Assembly (NCBI GenBank): GCA_903844155.1 | Contig: CAIMSU010000103.1 | Coordinates: forward strand, 1-64,000 | Source of the DNA: an uncultured Pseudomonadota bacterium | GTDB lineage: Bacteria; Myxococcota_A; UBA796; SXON01 | Direction of reading: 5' to 3' | DNA: 64,000 nt | Shown: positions 48,668 through 57,250 of the stretch, piece after piece | How the letters are laid out: every line of letters starts with the position of its first letter | Numbering within the stretch: position 1 is the first letter of the stretch | Notes under the pieces: generated by a model | The model's database searches: none | What the model was told of the DNA's origin: nothing | The model's input: the letters and a program-made list of their open reading frames with translations, nothing else | Position numbers and translations under genes: made by a program

Positions 48668-49324
48668 ATGTCATTGCGATCTTCACTCTCTCGCCTCCTG
48701 CGCGTTGTCGCCCTTCCGCTCGCCGTGTCGGCCTGCGCCGCGACGCCTGGCCCAGGCGAAGGTGCCGCGGTGAAGCCCGACGCGGCGGACCCGCTCGCAG
48801 GGCCGCAGGCCGCGGTGCTCACGTCCCACGACGGCGCCGCGACCGTTCGGTCGACGATGCCGTCCGTTCCCCAATCGGGGCAGCCAGCTCCGGCGCTGCA
48901 CCTCAAGAACGTGGAGGGCGGTGACTTTTCGCTCAGCGCGCTCGCGGACCCGACGGGCGAGTCCTCCCCGAAAGGGGTGCTCGTGGCGTTCATGGCGTCG
49001 TGGTGCCAGTACTGCTCCAACAGCCTGCCGACGCTCGTGGCGATCGAAAAGGCAAACCCGGATCTGGAGGTCGTGGCGGTGACCGTCGACGACCGTCCGG
49101 ACATGCAGACGGCCGAGCTTGCGAAGGTGCGGAAAGCCGGGCTGACGGGCCCGGTGCTCGTGGCGGACCAGGACGCGATCAGGGACTGGGTTGGCGGCGG
49201 AAAGTCGGTTCCAAAGTACTTCTTCGTCAACCACAACGGGCTGATCGTGGCGCACGACGATGGGTTTGGCGGCAAGGTCGAGCCGCTGATGCCGAAGCAG
49301 GCCGCGCGCGCGCTCGAGGACTGA
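48668..49324 (+). CDS. TlpA/ResA-type thioredoxin lipoprotein
   Basis: 218 residues. The signal ends in a lipobox-like LAVSACAA, followed by a Pro/Ala linker. The thioredoxin fold reads PAPALHLKNVEGGDFSLSAL, VAFMASWCQYCSNSLPTL (redox CxxC WCQYC), VVAVTVDDRPDMQ, and the cis-Pro region KSVPKYFFVNHNG. It would act in the periplasm as a disulfide reductant or oxidant. It abuts the next gene (the GTG follows the TGA with no gap), which itself has two more thioredoxin-like domains, so both likely serve the same redox chain. Confidence 0.85.
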   Translation: MSLRSSLSRLLRVVALPLAVSACAATPGPGEGAAVKPDAADPLAGPQAAVLTSHDGAATVRSTMPSVPQSGQPAPALHLKNVEGGDFSLSALADPTGESSPKGVLVAFMASWCQYCSNSLPTLVAIEKANPDLEVVAVTVDDRPDMQTAELAKVRKAGLTGPVLVADQDAIRDWVGGGKSVPKYFFVNHNGLIVAHDDGFGGKVEPLMPKQAARALED

Positions 49325-51646
49325 GTGGAAGGCGAGGCGCGCCCGGGATGGGGCATCGGGGTCGCGGCGGTGTCCGCGGTCGGCCTTGGGGTGGCGGTCT
49401 ACCTCACGCATCTGCACATCGAACTCTTCTACGGAAAGGGCGTTGGCGACTCGCTTTGCGACCTGTCCGCAGGATTCAACTGCTCCGCAGTGAATGGATC
49501 GCCAGAGTCGGAGATCCATGGCGTGCCGCAGTCGATCGCGGCGATCCCGATGTTCGTGGTCACCGCGCTGCTCGGGCTCTACGGGCTTCGGGGCGCCGAC
49601 GCGCAGCGGCGGGTCGCACCGGTGCTCGCCGGCGTCGGCCTCCTCGCGGTGCTCTACAGCGCCCATCTCGCCTGGATCAGCGCCACGGTGATCGGCGCGT
49701 GGTGCTTGTTCTGCATGGTGCTGTACGGCGTGAATGTCGGGCTGCTCGGGCTCGGCCTCGCGCGCTCCGGCCCCCTCTCGCGCGCGCCCATCACGCTCGC
49801 GCTGTCGTTTGTGCGCACGCCGCTGGTCGTCGGCGGGACCACGGCGGCGTTCGCGCTCTCGTTCGCGGGGACCTGGCTGGGGTACACCCACGTCCGGGAC
49901 AGCGTCGTCGCCGAGTCGGCGAAGGCGGCTGTTGCGGCGGTCGCGGCGAGCCCAAAGCCGGCGCTGGGGAAGCCCGAGGCCGATCCGGGAAAACGAAAGA
50001 TCAAGCTCGGGGTGGCGAAGGACCTCCCGGTCCCCGCGGGCGCACCTACTCGCGGACCCGCGAGCGCGAAGGTCACCATCGTCGAGTTCAGCGACTTTCA
50101 GTGCCCCTTTTGCAAGCGCCTGGCCACCACGCTGCATCAAGTGCAGGGCGAGTACCCAGACGACGTGCGGCTCGTCTACCTGCAGTTCCCGATGAACACC
50201 GACTGCTCCAAAGCGCCGCTCAAGAAGTCCCTCCATCCCAACGCCTGCCACGCGGCGGCCACCGCCGTGTGCGCGGGTCGCCAGGGGAAGTTCTGGGAGA
50301 TGCACGACGCCCTTTTTGACGCCCAGGCGGACTTTGGCGACAAGGAATGGGCGGTGCTCGCGGGCGCCGTCGGCCTCGATCCCACTGCGTTCAACGCCTG
50401 TTTCGCCTCCGACGACACGCAGGCGGCCATCCTCGCGGACACCCAGGTCGGCGCCGACCTTGGGGCCAGCGGGACCCCGACCTTCTTCGTGAATGGCCGG
50501 CAGTTGACCGGCGCCCAGCCGATCGAGGTCATCCGCGCGGTCATCGACGCAGAGCTCGCCGGGAACAAAGCGGCGCTGGATCTCGATGTCGCGATCGGCA
50601 CCGAGACGACCGGGCCCGTGACCGTCGGCACCGACCCCGTCGCCGTCCCCGGCACAAGCGCCACGATCGATGCCCTTGAGGCCTCGCTCGATGGCAACCG
50701 CGCCGTGAGCAAGGCAGGGGCGGTGCCCGCTCGGAGCGTCTCCTGGTACGACGCTGACACGGCCTGCAAGGCGGCTGGAAAGCGCCTCTGCACCGAGAAG
50801 GAGTGGTTGTCGGCATGCACCGGCGCCACCCCGATCGACAGCGACCGCAACGGCGTGTTTTCCGACGACGATCAGGGCGGCAGGGCCTACGGCTACGTTG
50901 GTGACCGGCTCTCCGGGGCCTGCGCCGACTCCCGGAACCCGGACGCCGTCGGGGAGCTGGTGACGGGAAACCACCCGAAGTGCGGTACGCCCGAGGGCGT
51001 CTACGACCTTGTTGGCGGTGTCAAGGAGTGGGTGGGGCTGACACCGGGAACCGCAGCCACCAAGGGCGGCTCGTATTCGTCCGGCGATTCCGCGCGATGT
51101 GGCTACTACCGCGACGACATCGCGCCGGAGACGAAGGACCCTGCCACCGGCTTTCGCTGCTGCAGCGGCCCCGCGGACCCACCACCGACCGAAGCGCGCC
51201 CCGGTCGGGATGTCGGCGAAAAGATCGATGCGCTCTCGCTCCCGCTCGTCGGTGGCGGCAAGGTCACCACCCGATCCCTCGGCGGCCACCCAGCGATCGT
51301 CACGTTCTGGGCAACCTGGTGCGCTCCCTGCCAGAAGGAGATGCCGGCCCTCGCCGCGCTCTACACCGCCCACAAGGCCGATGGCCTGCAGATCCTCGCC
51401 GTCTCCGTCGACAAGGACGAGGCCAAACTCACGGCATGGCTGTCGGCTCATCCGATGCCCTTCCCGATCGCACGCGACCCCGATGGCGCGATCCTCAACA
51501 CGTTCTCGAATCGCGGGCTGCCGACGACCCTGTGGGTCAAACGTGACGGGACAATTCGGCTTCGCACCACCGGGATTCCACCGGGTGCGGAGAAGCGGCT
51601 GGGCGAGCTGGTCGATGAACTGCTCGCCAGCGGCACTGCGGGGTGA
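49325..51646 (+). CDS. Four-domain fusion: VKOR, DsbA-like, FGE/SUMF1-like, TlpA-like
   Basis: 773 residues. Domain 1 (about 10-150): VKOR membrane domain with loop Cys 45 and 53 (DSLCDLSAGFNCSAVNGS) and CxxC WCLFC (127/130). After another membrane helix (about 168-185), domain 2 (about 245-415) is DsbA-like with FQCPFCKR (260/263) and GTPTFFVNGRQL. Domain 3 (about 465-613) is an FGE-sulfatase/SUMF1-like fold: VSWYDADTACKAAGKRLCTEKEW, GVYDLVGGVKEWVG, KGGSY and GFRCC. Domain 4 (about 625-770) is TlpA-like with ATWCAPCQKEM (666/669). VKOR-DsbA fusions are known for oxidative folding; adding FGE and TlpA domains is unusual to me. It sits in an operon with a TlpA-like lipoprotein and an FG-GAP protein. 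Confidence 0.85.
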   Translation: MEGEARPGWGIGVAAVSAVGLGVAVYLTHLHIELFYGKGVGDSLCDLSAGFNCSAVNGSPESEIHGVPQSIAAIPMFVVTALLGLYGLRGADAQRRVAPVLAGVGLLAVLYSAHLAWISATVIGAWCLFCMVLYGVNVGLLGLGLARSGPLSRAPITLALSFVRTPLVVGGTTAAFALSFAGTWLGYTHVRDSVVAESAKAAVAAVAASPKPALGKPEADPGKRKIKLGVAKDLPVPAGAPTRGPASAKVTIVEFSDFQCPFCKRLATTLHQVQGEYPDDVRLVYLQFPMNTDCSKAPLKKSLHPNACHAAATAVCAGRQGKFWEMHDALFDAQADFGDKEWAVLAGAVGLDPTAFNACFASDDTQAAILADTQVGADLGASGTPTFFVNGRQLTGAQPIEVIRAVIDAELAGNKAALDLDVAIGTETTGPVTVGTDPVAVPGTSATIDALEASLDGNRAVSKAGAVPARSVSWYDADTACKAAGKRLCTEKEWLSACTGATPIDSDRNGVFSDDDQGGRAYGYVGDRLSGACADSRNPDAVGELVTGNHPKCGTPEGVYDLVGGVKEWVGLTPGTAATKGGSYSSGDSARCGYYRDDIAPETKDPATGFRCCSGPADPPPTEARPGRDVGEKIDALSLPLVGGGKVTTRSLGGHPAIVTFWATWCAPCQKEMPALAALYTAHKADGLQILAVSVDKDEAKLTAWLSAHPMPFPIARDPDGAILNTFSNRGLPTTLWVKRDGTIRLRTTGIPPGAEKRLGELVDELLASGTAG

Positions 51647-52878
51647 CCTCCCGCCCCGTCCCGGTCGCGGTTCTCGGCACGGTCCTGGTCACCGTACCGC
51701 TCACCGCGCTGGCCACGCTCTGGTGGACGGCTCGGCCACGTCCCACCGACGCGCCCATCGTTGCCTCGAGCGTGCCGCCGACGGCTTCCCGCTCGGACCC
51801 TGCCCGCACCGATCCCCCGAAGCCGGCCGCAGCCGACCCGCCGGCTCTCGCACAGGCGGTCGACCCACCCCGGCTTGTGCGTACTGACATCGCCGCCTGG
51901 GCCGCCGGCGCCCGTCGCGTCGCCGCGACCGACCTCGATGGGGACGGCGACTCGGAGATCGCGCTCGTCGGCGCCGACGTCACGGTGGTGACCAGCACAG
52001 GTCAGGCCCTCGCCACGACGCCCGCGGCCGGCGGCATCAACGTACTCGAGGGCTTCGGGGGCGCGTTCTACGCGGGGTGGGGCCGCGACAAGGACGCGCC
52101 GAACGCGAGCGCCAGCATCGTCCGATACACCCTCCGCCAACGTGCCCTGAGCGCCGAGACGGTCGTCGCCCCGACGACGACACGGCCCCAGATCGTCGCC
52201 ATCTCCCCAGCCAAGCCCGCCGGACTCCTGTTGGCGTGGTTCAGCGACAAGTACGGCGTGACGGCAGTCCGAGGTTCGCAAAGCGCGAAGCGCGCGCCCT
52301 GGACGCTGACCTCCGCCGCCGCCACGAGGACCGCCCCCGTATGGCTCTCGACCGACCTCGACGGCGACGGTGTCGACGACCTCGTCTACGGCAGGACCTA
52401 CGGGGACGCGGTCGGGTCCAGCGGCGACGCCTGGGTCGTGCGTAGCGCTGGCGGCGACAAGGTCGCAATTCCGACGACCGGCGGGGTGCGGGCCGGCTGC
52501 CTGGCCGACACCGACGGCGACGGCAGGCCCGAGGTCGTCCTCGCCGACGGCTGGGACAAGGACTACGGGCACCTTGCGAAGGCCGAGATCCGGCTCGTGA
52601 CCTGGGTAAACGGCGCGGTGCAGAGCGTCGTTCTCGACCGCAGCCCCGGCGACTACGACGTGACCCGCCTGCTCGCAGCCGACCTCGACGGGGATGGGAA
52701 ACAGGAGATCCTCGCCGTGACCAACACGAAGCTCAGGGTGATCAGCCGCCGAGGGAGCGGCTGGGTGGCGTGGGACGCGGCGTCGGGTACGGTCGACGCC
52801 GCCGTCGCCCTCGGACGGGGCGGGCCGACGGTCGTCGCAATCGGTCCGAAGCCGGAGGCGCTTGTGATCGGCAGGTGA
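51643..52878 (+). CDS. FG-GAP/VCBS repeat protein, membrane-anchored
   Basis: 411 residues from GTG 51643, overlapping the fusion gene by four bases. One N-terminal membrane helix (VPVAVLGTVLVTVPLTALATLWW) and a Pro/Ala/Asp linker precede a beta-propeller with calcium-binding DxDxDG loops: ATDLDGDGDSEIALVG, STDLDGDGVDDLVYG, LADTDGDGRPEVVLADG, AADLDGDGKQEILAV. These are FG-GAP/VCBS repeats and usually bind ligands or partner proteins outside the cytoplasm. Together with the two redox genes upstream it may be a folding client or scaffold. Confidence 0.75.
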   Translation: MTSRPVPVAVLGTVLVTVPLTALATLWWTARPRPTDAPIVASSVPPTASRSDPARTDPPKPAAADPPALAQAVDPPRLVRTDIAAWAAGARRVAATDLDGDGDSEIALVGADVTVVTSTGQALATTPAAGGINVLEGFGGAFYAGWGRDKDAPNASASIVRYTLRQRALSAETVVAPTTTRPQIVAISPAKPAGLLLAWFSDKYGVTAVRGSQSAKRAPWTLTSAAATRTAPVWLSTDLDGDGVDDLVYGRTYGDAVGSSGDAWVVRSAGGDKVAIPTTGGVRAGCLADTDGDGRPEVVLADGWDKDYGHLAKAEIRLVTWVNGAVQSVVLDRSPGDYDVTRLLAADLDGDGKQEILAVTNTKLRVISRRGSGWVAWDAASGTVDAAVALGRGGPTVVAIGPKPEALVIGR

Positions 52879-53019
52879 CAGGCGAGCTTCTGCGAGTGCG
52901 CTGCCGTTGGGGTGCGTTGCCCTATAAATCAATGAAGCGTCATTATCGTCACCCGGTGTCAAATGATTCTGGAAATACCATCGGAGGGGCCCCCGTGGGA
53001 ACGCCTTCGGGTACACTGA

Positions 53020-54357
53020 GTGCCTGATTGGGAGCGTCCGTTGCTCGTCGTGGTGGTCAGTCCGGACTTCGAGCTCGGCCGGGTGCTGACCACCCTGCTG
53101 GCGGGAGACGGCTGTGCCATCACCGCCTGCGCGGGTGCCGTTCAGGCCCTCGAACTCCCCGAATCGACGACGGCGCTGGCGCTGGTGATCGACGGCCGGG
53201 CGGACGCCGAGGCGTTGTCGCTGGTGTCGGAGCTCCGACGTCGAGGGACGCTCCGGGAGGGGGCGCCGGTCGTCTTCGTGTGCGCGGTTGTGGACGATTG
53301 GGCGGAAATCGCCCGGATCCGCGGGAGACTGGTGGTCAGGCCAGCGAGCCTGCTTGACGTCGCAGAGCTCCTGAGGTGCGCGATCCCCACCCGCCGGGCC
53401 GATGATCCGCTTCGGAGCCGCCCGCCGCCCACCGCACGTCGCGGCGAGGCCCTCGCCAACGCACGGCGCCTCATGCGGTGGTGGGCGACGCGGGCCACCG
53501 GGGTTCTCTGTGTGGAGGGCCGCGCGGACGGCTGGTTCCTGCTTTCGCAGGGCGGACCGGTGGGTCCGGACGGTCTCGCGGCCATCGACCACGCGCTCGC
53601 GGGAGCGGACGTCACGCTTGACCGGTGCGAGGTCGACGAGCCCGGCGACCGGGGCGCGCTCGGACGCCGGCTCTGGAGCGCGGCGCGAGACGCCGTCGCG
53701 GGAGAGTCGGTCATCTCCCTCATCCCGGCGCAGAACGGACTCACTCGGGCCGCGTTCGGCTTGCCGCTCTCGCCCGAAACACGCCGATGCATCGAGCGGC
53801 TGGGAGGGGTCAGCGTGGAGCGACTCGCGCGCCGCGAGCGCGCCTCTGTGGCCGAGGTCGCGGCGGATTTCGCCGCCCTGCGCTGGCTTGGGGTGATCGG
53901 CCTCCGCGACCCGATGACGCCCCCGGTGGACGTGGACGTGGACACGCCGTCCGAGCACCCGGTCCCCACCGAGGTCGAGGTCGCCATGGATGCCCCCTCG
54001 CCATCGCCCCAGGGACGGCAGGCAACGGGCATCATCCTCGATCGCCTCGTGCGAGACGGCATCGACGCGGTCTCCCGGGCCGACTGGCGACGCGCCGACG
54101 AGCTGCTCTCCCGCGCCCGCCGAACCGCGCCCGAGAACCCGATCGTGGCGGCCCACCTCGGCTGGGCGCGGTTTCACAACCCGGACATCGCAGCAGCGAG
54201 GCGTGCCAGCGAAGGCACGGACCTGGTCGAACTGGCGCTCCAGATCGACGCCGATTGCGCTCTCGCCTGGCGGTACTGCGGGGAGCTCGCGACGCTCCGC
54301 GGAGACGTTGCGCTCGCGGCTCGGTGCTTTGGGACGGCGCTCAAGCTCCTCTCGTAG
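53020..54357 (+). CDS. Receiver-like domain protein with C-terminal TPR-like region
   Basis: 445 residues from GTG 53020. The first 125 residues look like a response-regulator receiver fold (LLVVVVSPDFELGRVLTTLLAGDGCAITAC, LALVIDGRADAEALSLVSELRRRG, VVRPASLLDVAELLRC). The phospho-acceptor position is not clearly an Asp in the usual context, so it may be a pseudo-receiver. The middle region resembles DUF4388-like effector domains (GVLCVEGRADGWFLLSQGGPVG). The C-terminus has TPR-like helices (RADELLSRARRTAPENPIVAAHLGWARF). The 140-base gap before it is locally AT-rich (CCTATAAATC) and may hold its promoter. Confidence 0.5.
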   Translation: MPDWERPLLVVVVSPDFELGRVLTTLLAGDGCAITACAGAVQALELPESTTALALVIDGRADAEALSLVSELRRRGTLREGAPVVFVCAVVDDWAEIARIRGRLVVRPASLLDVAELLRCAIPTRRADDPLRSRPPPTARRGEALANARRLMRWWATRATGVLCVEGRADGWFLLSQGGPVGPDGLAAIDHALAGADVTLDRCEVDEPGDRGALGRRLWSAARDAVAGESVISLIPAQNGLTRAAFGLPLSPETRRCIERLGGVSVERLARRERASVAEVAADFAALRWLGVIGLRDPMTPPVDVDVDTPSEHPVPTEVEVAMDAPSPSPQGRQATGIILDRLVRDGIDAVSRADWRRADELLSRARRTAPENPIVAAHLGWARFHNPDIAAARRASEGTDLVELALQIDADCALAWRYCGELATLRGDVALAARCFGTALKLLS

Positions 54358-54417
54358 GGTGGCGCCGGCCGAGGTTGGAGGCCAGCGGTACCGGGCGCAA
54401 GGCGATACCGTGGCGCT

Positions 54418-55761
54418 GTGACCCAGACCGCCGCCTCCCCCGCACTGCTCCTGGACATGAACGCGCGTCAATGGCGCGTGGTCGGCGCCGCCTGGCTCGG
54501 GTGGGGCTTCGACGTGTTCGATGCCTTGCTCTTCAACTACGTTGCTGCAAACTGCATCGCGAGCCTCCTCCATCTGCAGCTCGGCACCCCGGAGGCCAAG
54601 TCGGCGGCGCTTTTTTGGACGGGCGTGGCGTCCAGCGTGTTGCTGCTCGGTTCGGCCGCCGGCGGCATCTTGTTCGGGCGCGTTGCTGACCGCGTGGGTC
54701 GAAGCCGGACGATGATCGGCACCATGGTGCTGTACGCCATCGGGACGGCGGCGTGCGCGTTCGCGCCAAACATCTGGGTGTTGCTCCTTTGTCGCGTGGT
54801 GTCGGCGCTCGGCATCGGGGGCGAGTGGGCCGCCGGTGCTTCCATGGTGGCTGAGGCCGTCCCCGAGAAGCGCCGACTCGAGGCGGGCGCCTTGCTCTAC
54901 TCCTCGGCGCCGTTGGGGCTTTTCCTTGCGACGTTCGTGAACTGGCTGGTCGCCGGCGTGCTGATGCCCGGGGATCCCGGCAACTCCTGGCGGTGGGTTT
55001 TCGCATTTGGCATTCTGCCGGCGCTCGTCGCCATCGGCGTCAGGCGGGGGATCCACGAGCCCAATCGGTTCCAGCAGGTCGTGGCGAGCGCGCCGCGGCA
55101 GGCCAGCTTCGGCGAGCTCTTCAGCCCGGCCTGGCGGCGGGCCACGTTTTCCGGACTCGCCATGGCGATCACCGCGATGTTGACCTGGTGGGCGTGCAAC
55201 GCCTTCATCCCGTTGGTCGCGGGCGGGGTCGGTGGCCGAGCCGCCGCCGCCGCTGGCCTGACCGGCGCCGCTCAGCAGGCGATGATCGAGGGGTCCAAGA
55301 CGATGGCGACCAACCTCTTCAATCTGGGTGGGCTCGTCGGTACGTTCGTCACGGTGCCGATCGCCAAGCGGCTCGGGCGCCGCTGGATGTACGGGATCTA
55401 CTTCTCGCTCTCGGCGCTCGCGCTGCTCGCCGCCTTCGCCGTCCAGTGGCCCGAAAATGTGCAAATCTACCTGTACTTTCCGGTCGGCATGACGGTTTTC
55501 GGCGTGTTCGGCAGCTTCACGTACTACCTCCCAGAGCTCTTCCCCACGCGGCTGCGGGGCACCGGCGCGGGCTTCTGCTACAACGCCGGCCGAGTCGTGG
55601 CGGCGGTCGGGCCGTTCGTGGTCGGCTCGGTCGCGTCGCGCGGTACGGACGCCCTGGTCACCGCGTTCCACCTGCTCAGTGGCGTGGCCGTCGTCCCACT
55701 CCTGGGGTTGCTGGCGCTCCCGTGGGTCCTGGAGACCAGGGGGCGGGAGCTCGCCGACTGA
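54418..55761 (+). CDS. MFS transporter (sugar/aromatic-acid symporter-like)
   Basis: 447 residues with about twelve membrane segments. Family signatures: GRVADRVGRSRTMIGTMV (loop 2-3 motif), RVVSALGIGGEWAAGASMVAEAVPEKRR (typical of the metabolite:H+ symporter/sialate-aromatic acid group), and LPELFPTRLRGTGAGFCYNAGR. Both ends are cytoplasmic. Substrate is probably an organic acid or sugar but cannot be read. A GTG start at 54418 follows a 60-base gap. It is the only clear transporter of the window. Confidence 0.85.
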   Translation: MTQTAASPALLLDMNARQWRVVGAAWLGWGFDVFDALLFNYVAANCIASLLHLQLGTPEAKSAALFWTGVASSVLLLGSAAGGILFGRVADRVGRSRTMIGTMVLYAIGTAACAFAPNIWVLLLCRVVSALGIGGEWAAGASMVAEAVPEKRRLEAGALLYSSAPLGLFLATFVNWLVAGVLMPGDPGNSWRWVFAFGILPALVAIGVRRGIHEPNRFQQVVASAPRQASFGELFSPAWRRATFSGLAMAITAMLTWWACNAFIPLVAGGVGGRAAAAAGLTGAAQQAMIEGSKTMATNLFNLGGLVGTFVTVPIAKRLGRRWMYGIYFSLSALALLAAFAVQWPENVQIYLYFPVGMTVFGVFGSFTYYLPELFPTRLRGTGAGFCYNAGRVVAAVGPFVVGSVASRGTDALVTAFHLLSGVAVVPLLGLLALPWVLETRGRELAD

Positions 55762-55805
55762 ACGCTGGACGCGGACTGCTTCCGCGGCCCACGGCGCCGC
55801 CCGCG

Positions 55806-56078
55806 CTAGCTGAAGAGCCGCCCCCACTCCATCCGCAGCAAGTCGGCTTGCTCCGGGCGCATGTCCCGCTCGTGGTCGAACAGCCACTCCGCGAGCCGCC
55901 GGCGCAGGTCCTCGTAGCTGATCTGGACCTCGGCGCGACGCTTGGACACGAGCTCGTGGGTGATCGCGTCCAGCGCCCGCGAGTCGATGTGCTGGAGGTC
56001 CCGCAGCAGGGCGAGCAGGTCGGCCGCTCGGGGCTCGAACAGGAGATGCTGGGCAGGGGCGAGGCGAGGCGTCATCAC
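55806..56078 (-). CDS. Small helical protein of unknown function
   Basis: 90 residues, no signal or membrane segment. It reads as a short helical, charged protein (FEPRAADLLALLRDLQHIDSRALDAITHELV, YEDLRRRLAEWLFDHERDMRPEQ). It follows the dprA stop by about 9 bases on the same strand, so it is probably in the same transcript. Family not recognised; similar helical tails occur in chaperone-like or phasin-like proteins, but I make no call. Confidence 0.55.
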   Translation of the reverse strand: MMTPRLAPAQHLLFEPRAADLLALLRDLQHIDSRALDAITHELVSKRRAEVQISYEDLRRRLAEWLFDHERDMRPEQADLLRMEWGRLFS

Positions 56079-56087
56079 GGTTTCCTA

Positions 56088-57113
56088 TCATGGCCGACCC
56101 GACGGCACGAAGCGGTTGCCTGCGACCCGCTGCGCCCGACCCTGCAGGACCAGGCCCACGAGGGCCGCGGTGACCTCGCCAAAGGGCATGCCTGTCGTCG
56201 CCATCACCCCCTCGGCTGTGTTGCCGACGCCCAGCGCTGCCGCCACGGCGTCGGTCTGGTCGGAAGGGTCCCGTCCGGGTGGAGGTGCCCCGCTGCGCGC
56301 CAGGGAGGCGGCCTGGAGCACTGTGTCCCGCCCGCGCACCATCGTCGCGCCGTCCTCGATCAGGTCGAGGCAACCGGCGCTGGCGGGCGCCCCCAGCGGC
56401 CCGGGGACGGCCAGCACCTCCTTCCCCAGCCGAAGCGCGTGACCCGCCGTGCCCTTCGCCCCGCTTCGGTGTCCCGCTTCAACGACCACAACGGCGCGCG
56501 CAAGCCCTGCGACGATGCGATTCCGCACGGGAAACGTCCACACATCGGCGGGAAGTCCTGGCGGGAATTCGCTGACGACCAGGCCCCCATCGGAGAGCAC
56601 GCGCGCCCGGAGCGTCGCCTGCCAGTGCGGCATCGGGCTGTCCAGCCCCTGCCCGAGCACCGCGACGGTCGCGCCGGGAGCGGCGAGGTGCGCCTCCCGA
56701 TCGATACCGCGCGCCAGTCCGCTCACCACGACGCCGCCCGCGACCGCGACCGCCCGCGCGAGATCGCGCGCCTGCTCAAGCCCGTACGGGGTGCACGCCC
56801 GGGCCCCGACCACTGCGACTGCGGGGCGGGTGAGCAACGACCGATCCCCCTCAGTCGTCAGCAACACCGGGGCGAAGGGCTGTCCGATGAGGGCGCCAGG
56901 CCACTCGGCGTCGGTCGGGACCAGGGCCCGAGGGTCAGACTCCGGGACACGGAGCAGCTTCAGGAGATCAAATGGCAGCCCCGCCACGGCCCATGCCGCT
57001 GGGGTGGCCGAGGCCGCAGCCGCAACCCCGCCGAGGGTGGCGATGACCCCCCAAAGGTCGACACGAGCGGCCGCCGCGGCGAGGCCGGCCCAGGGAAAGC
57101 GAGATGTACACAT
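56088..57113 (-). CDS. dprA: DNA-processing protein DprA
   Basis: About 341 residues from ATG 57113 (the track uses 57173). The Rossmann-like DprA core is clear: WPGALIGQPFAPVLLTTEGD, VAVVGARACTPYGLEQARDLARAVA, VVSGLARGIDREAHLAA, GATVAVLGQGLDSP, SEFPPGLPADVWTFPVRNRIVAGLARAVVVVEAGHRSGAKGTA. The C-terminal winged-helix-like part follows (VGNTAEGVMATTGMPFGEVTAALVGL). DprA loads RecA on incoming single strands during transformation. No other competence gene is nearby. The N-terminal region is Ala-rich and diverged. Confidence 0.9.
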   Translation of the reverse strand: MCTSRFPWAGLAAAAARVDLWGVIATLGGVAAAASATPAAWAVAGLPFDLLKLLRVPESDPRALVPTDAEWPGALIGQPFAPVLLTTEGDRSLLTRPAVAVVGARACTPYGLEQARDLARAVAVAGGVVVSGLARGIDREAHLAAPGATVAVLGQGLDSPMPHWQATLRARVLSDGGLVVSEFPPGLPADVWTFPVRNRIVAGLARAVVVVEAGHRSGAKGTAGHALRLGKEVLAVPGPLGAPASAGCLDLIEDGATMVRGRDTVLQAASLARSGAPPPGRDPSDQTDAVAAALGVGNTAEGVMATTGMPFGEVTAALVGLVLQGRAQRVAGNRFVPSGRP

Positions 57114-57250
57114 TGCCGGACTTCCAGACGGAAGCATGCGGTCGGCCAAGGAAAGGTAGCACGCGCTGTACATCCGTCAAGGAAATTCGGCGGCGCCGTG
57201 GCGGCCGTTCCCGCCGTGGCCGCGATACATGACCTCGATCTGGAGCATTC

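Noticed and set aside
42891-48686. 1931-residue minus-strand ORF
   Set aside because: It runs antisense through mmsA, the aminotransferase and the C39-like protease genes and has an Arg/Gly/His-rich composition without any domain.
51448-56373. 1641-residue minus-strand ORF
   Set aside because: It is antisense to the FG-GAP, receiver-like and MFS genes, with no recognisable domain.
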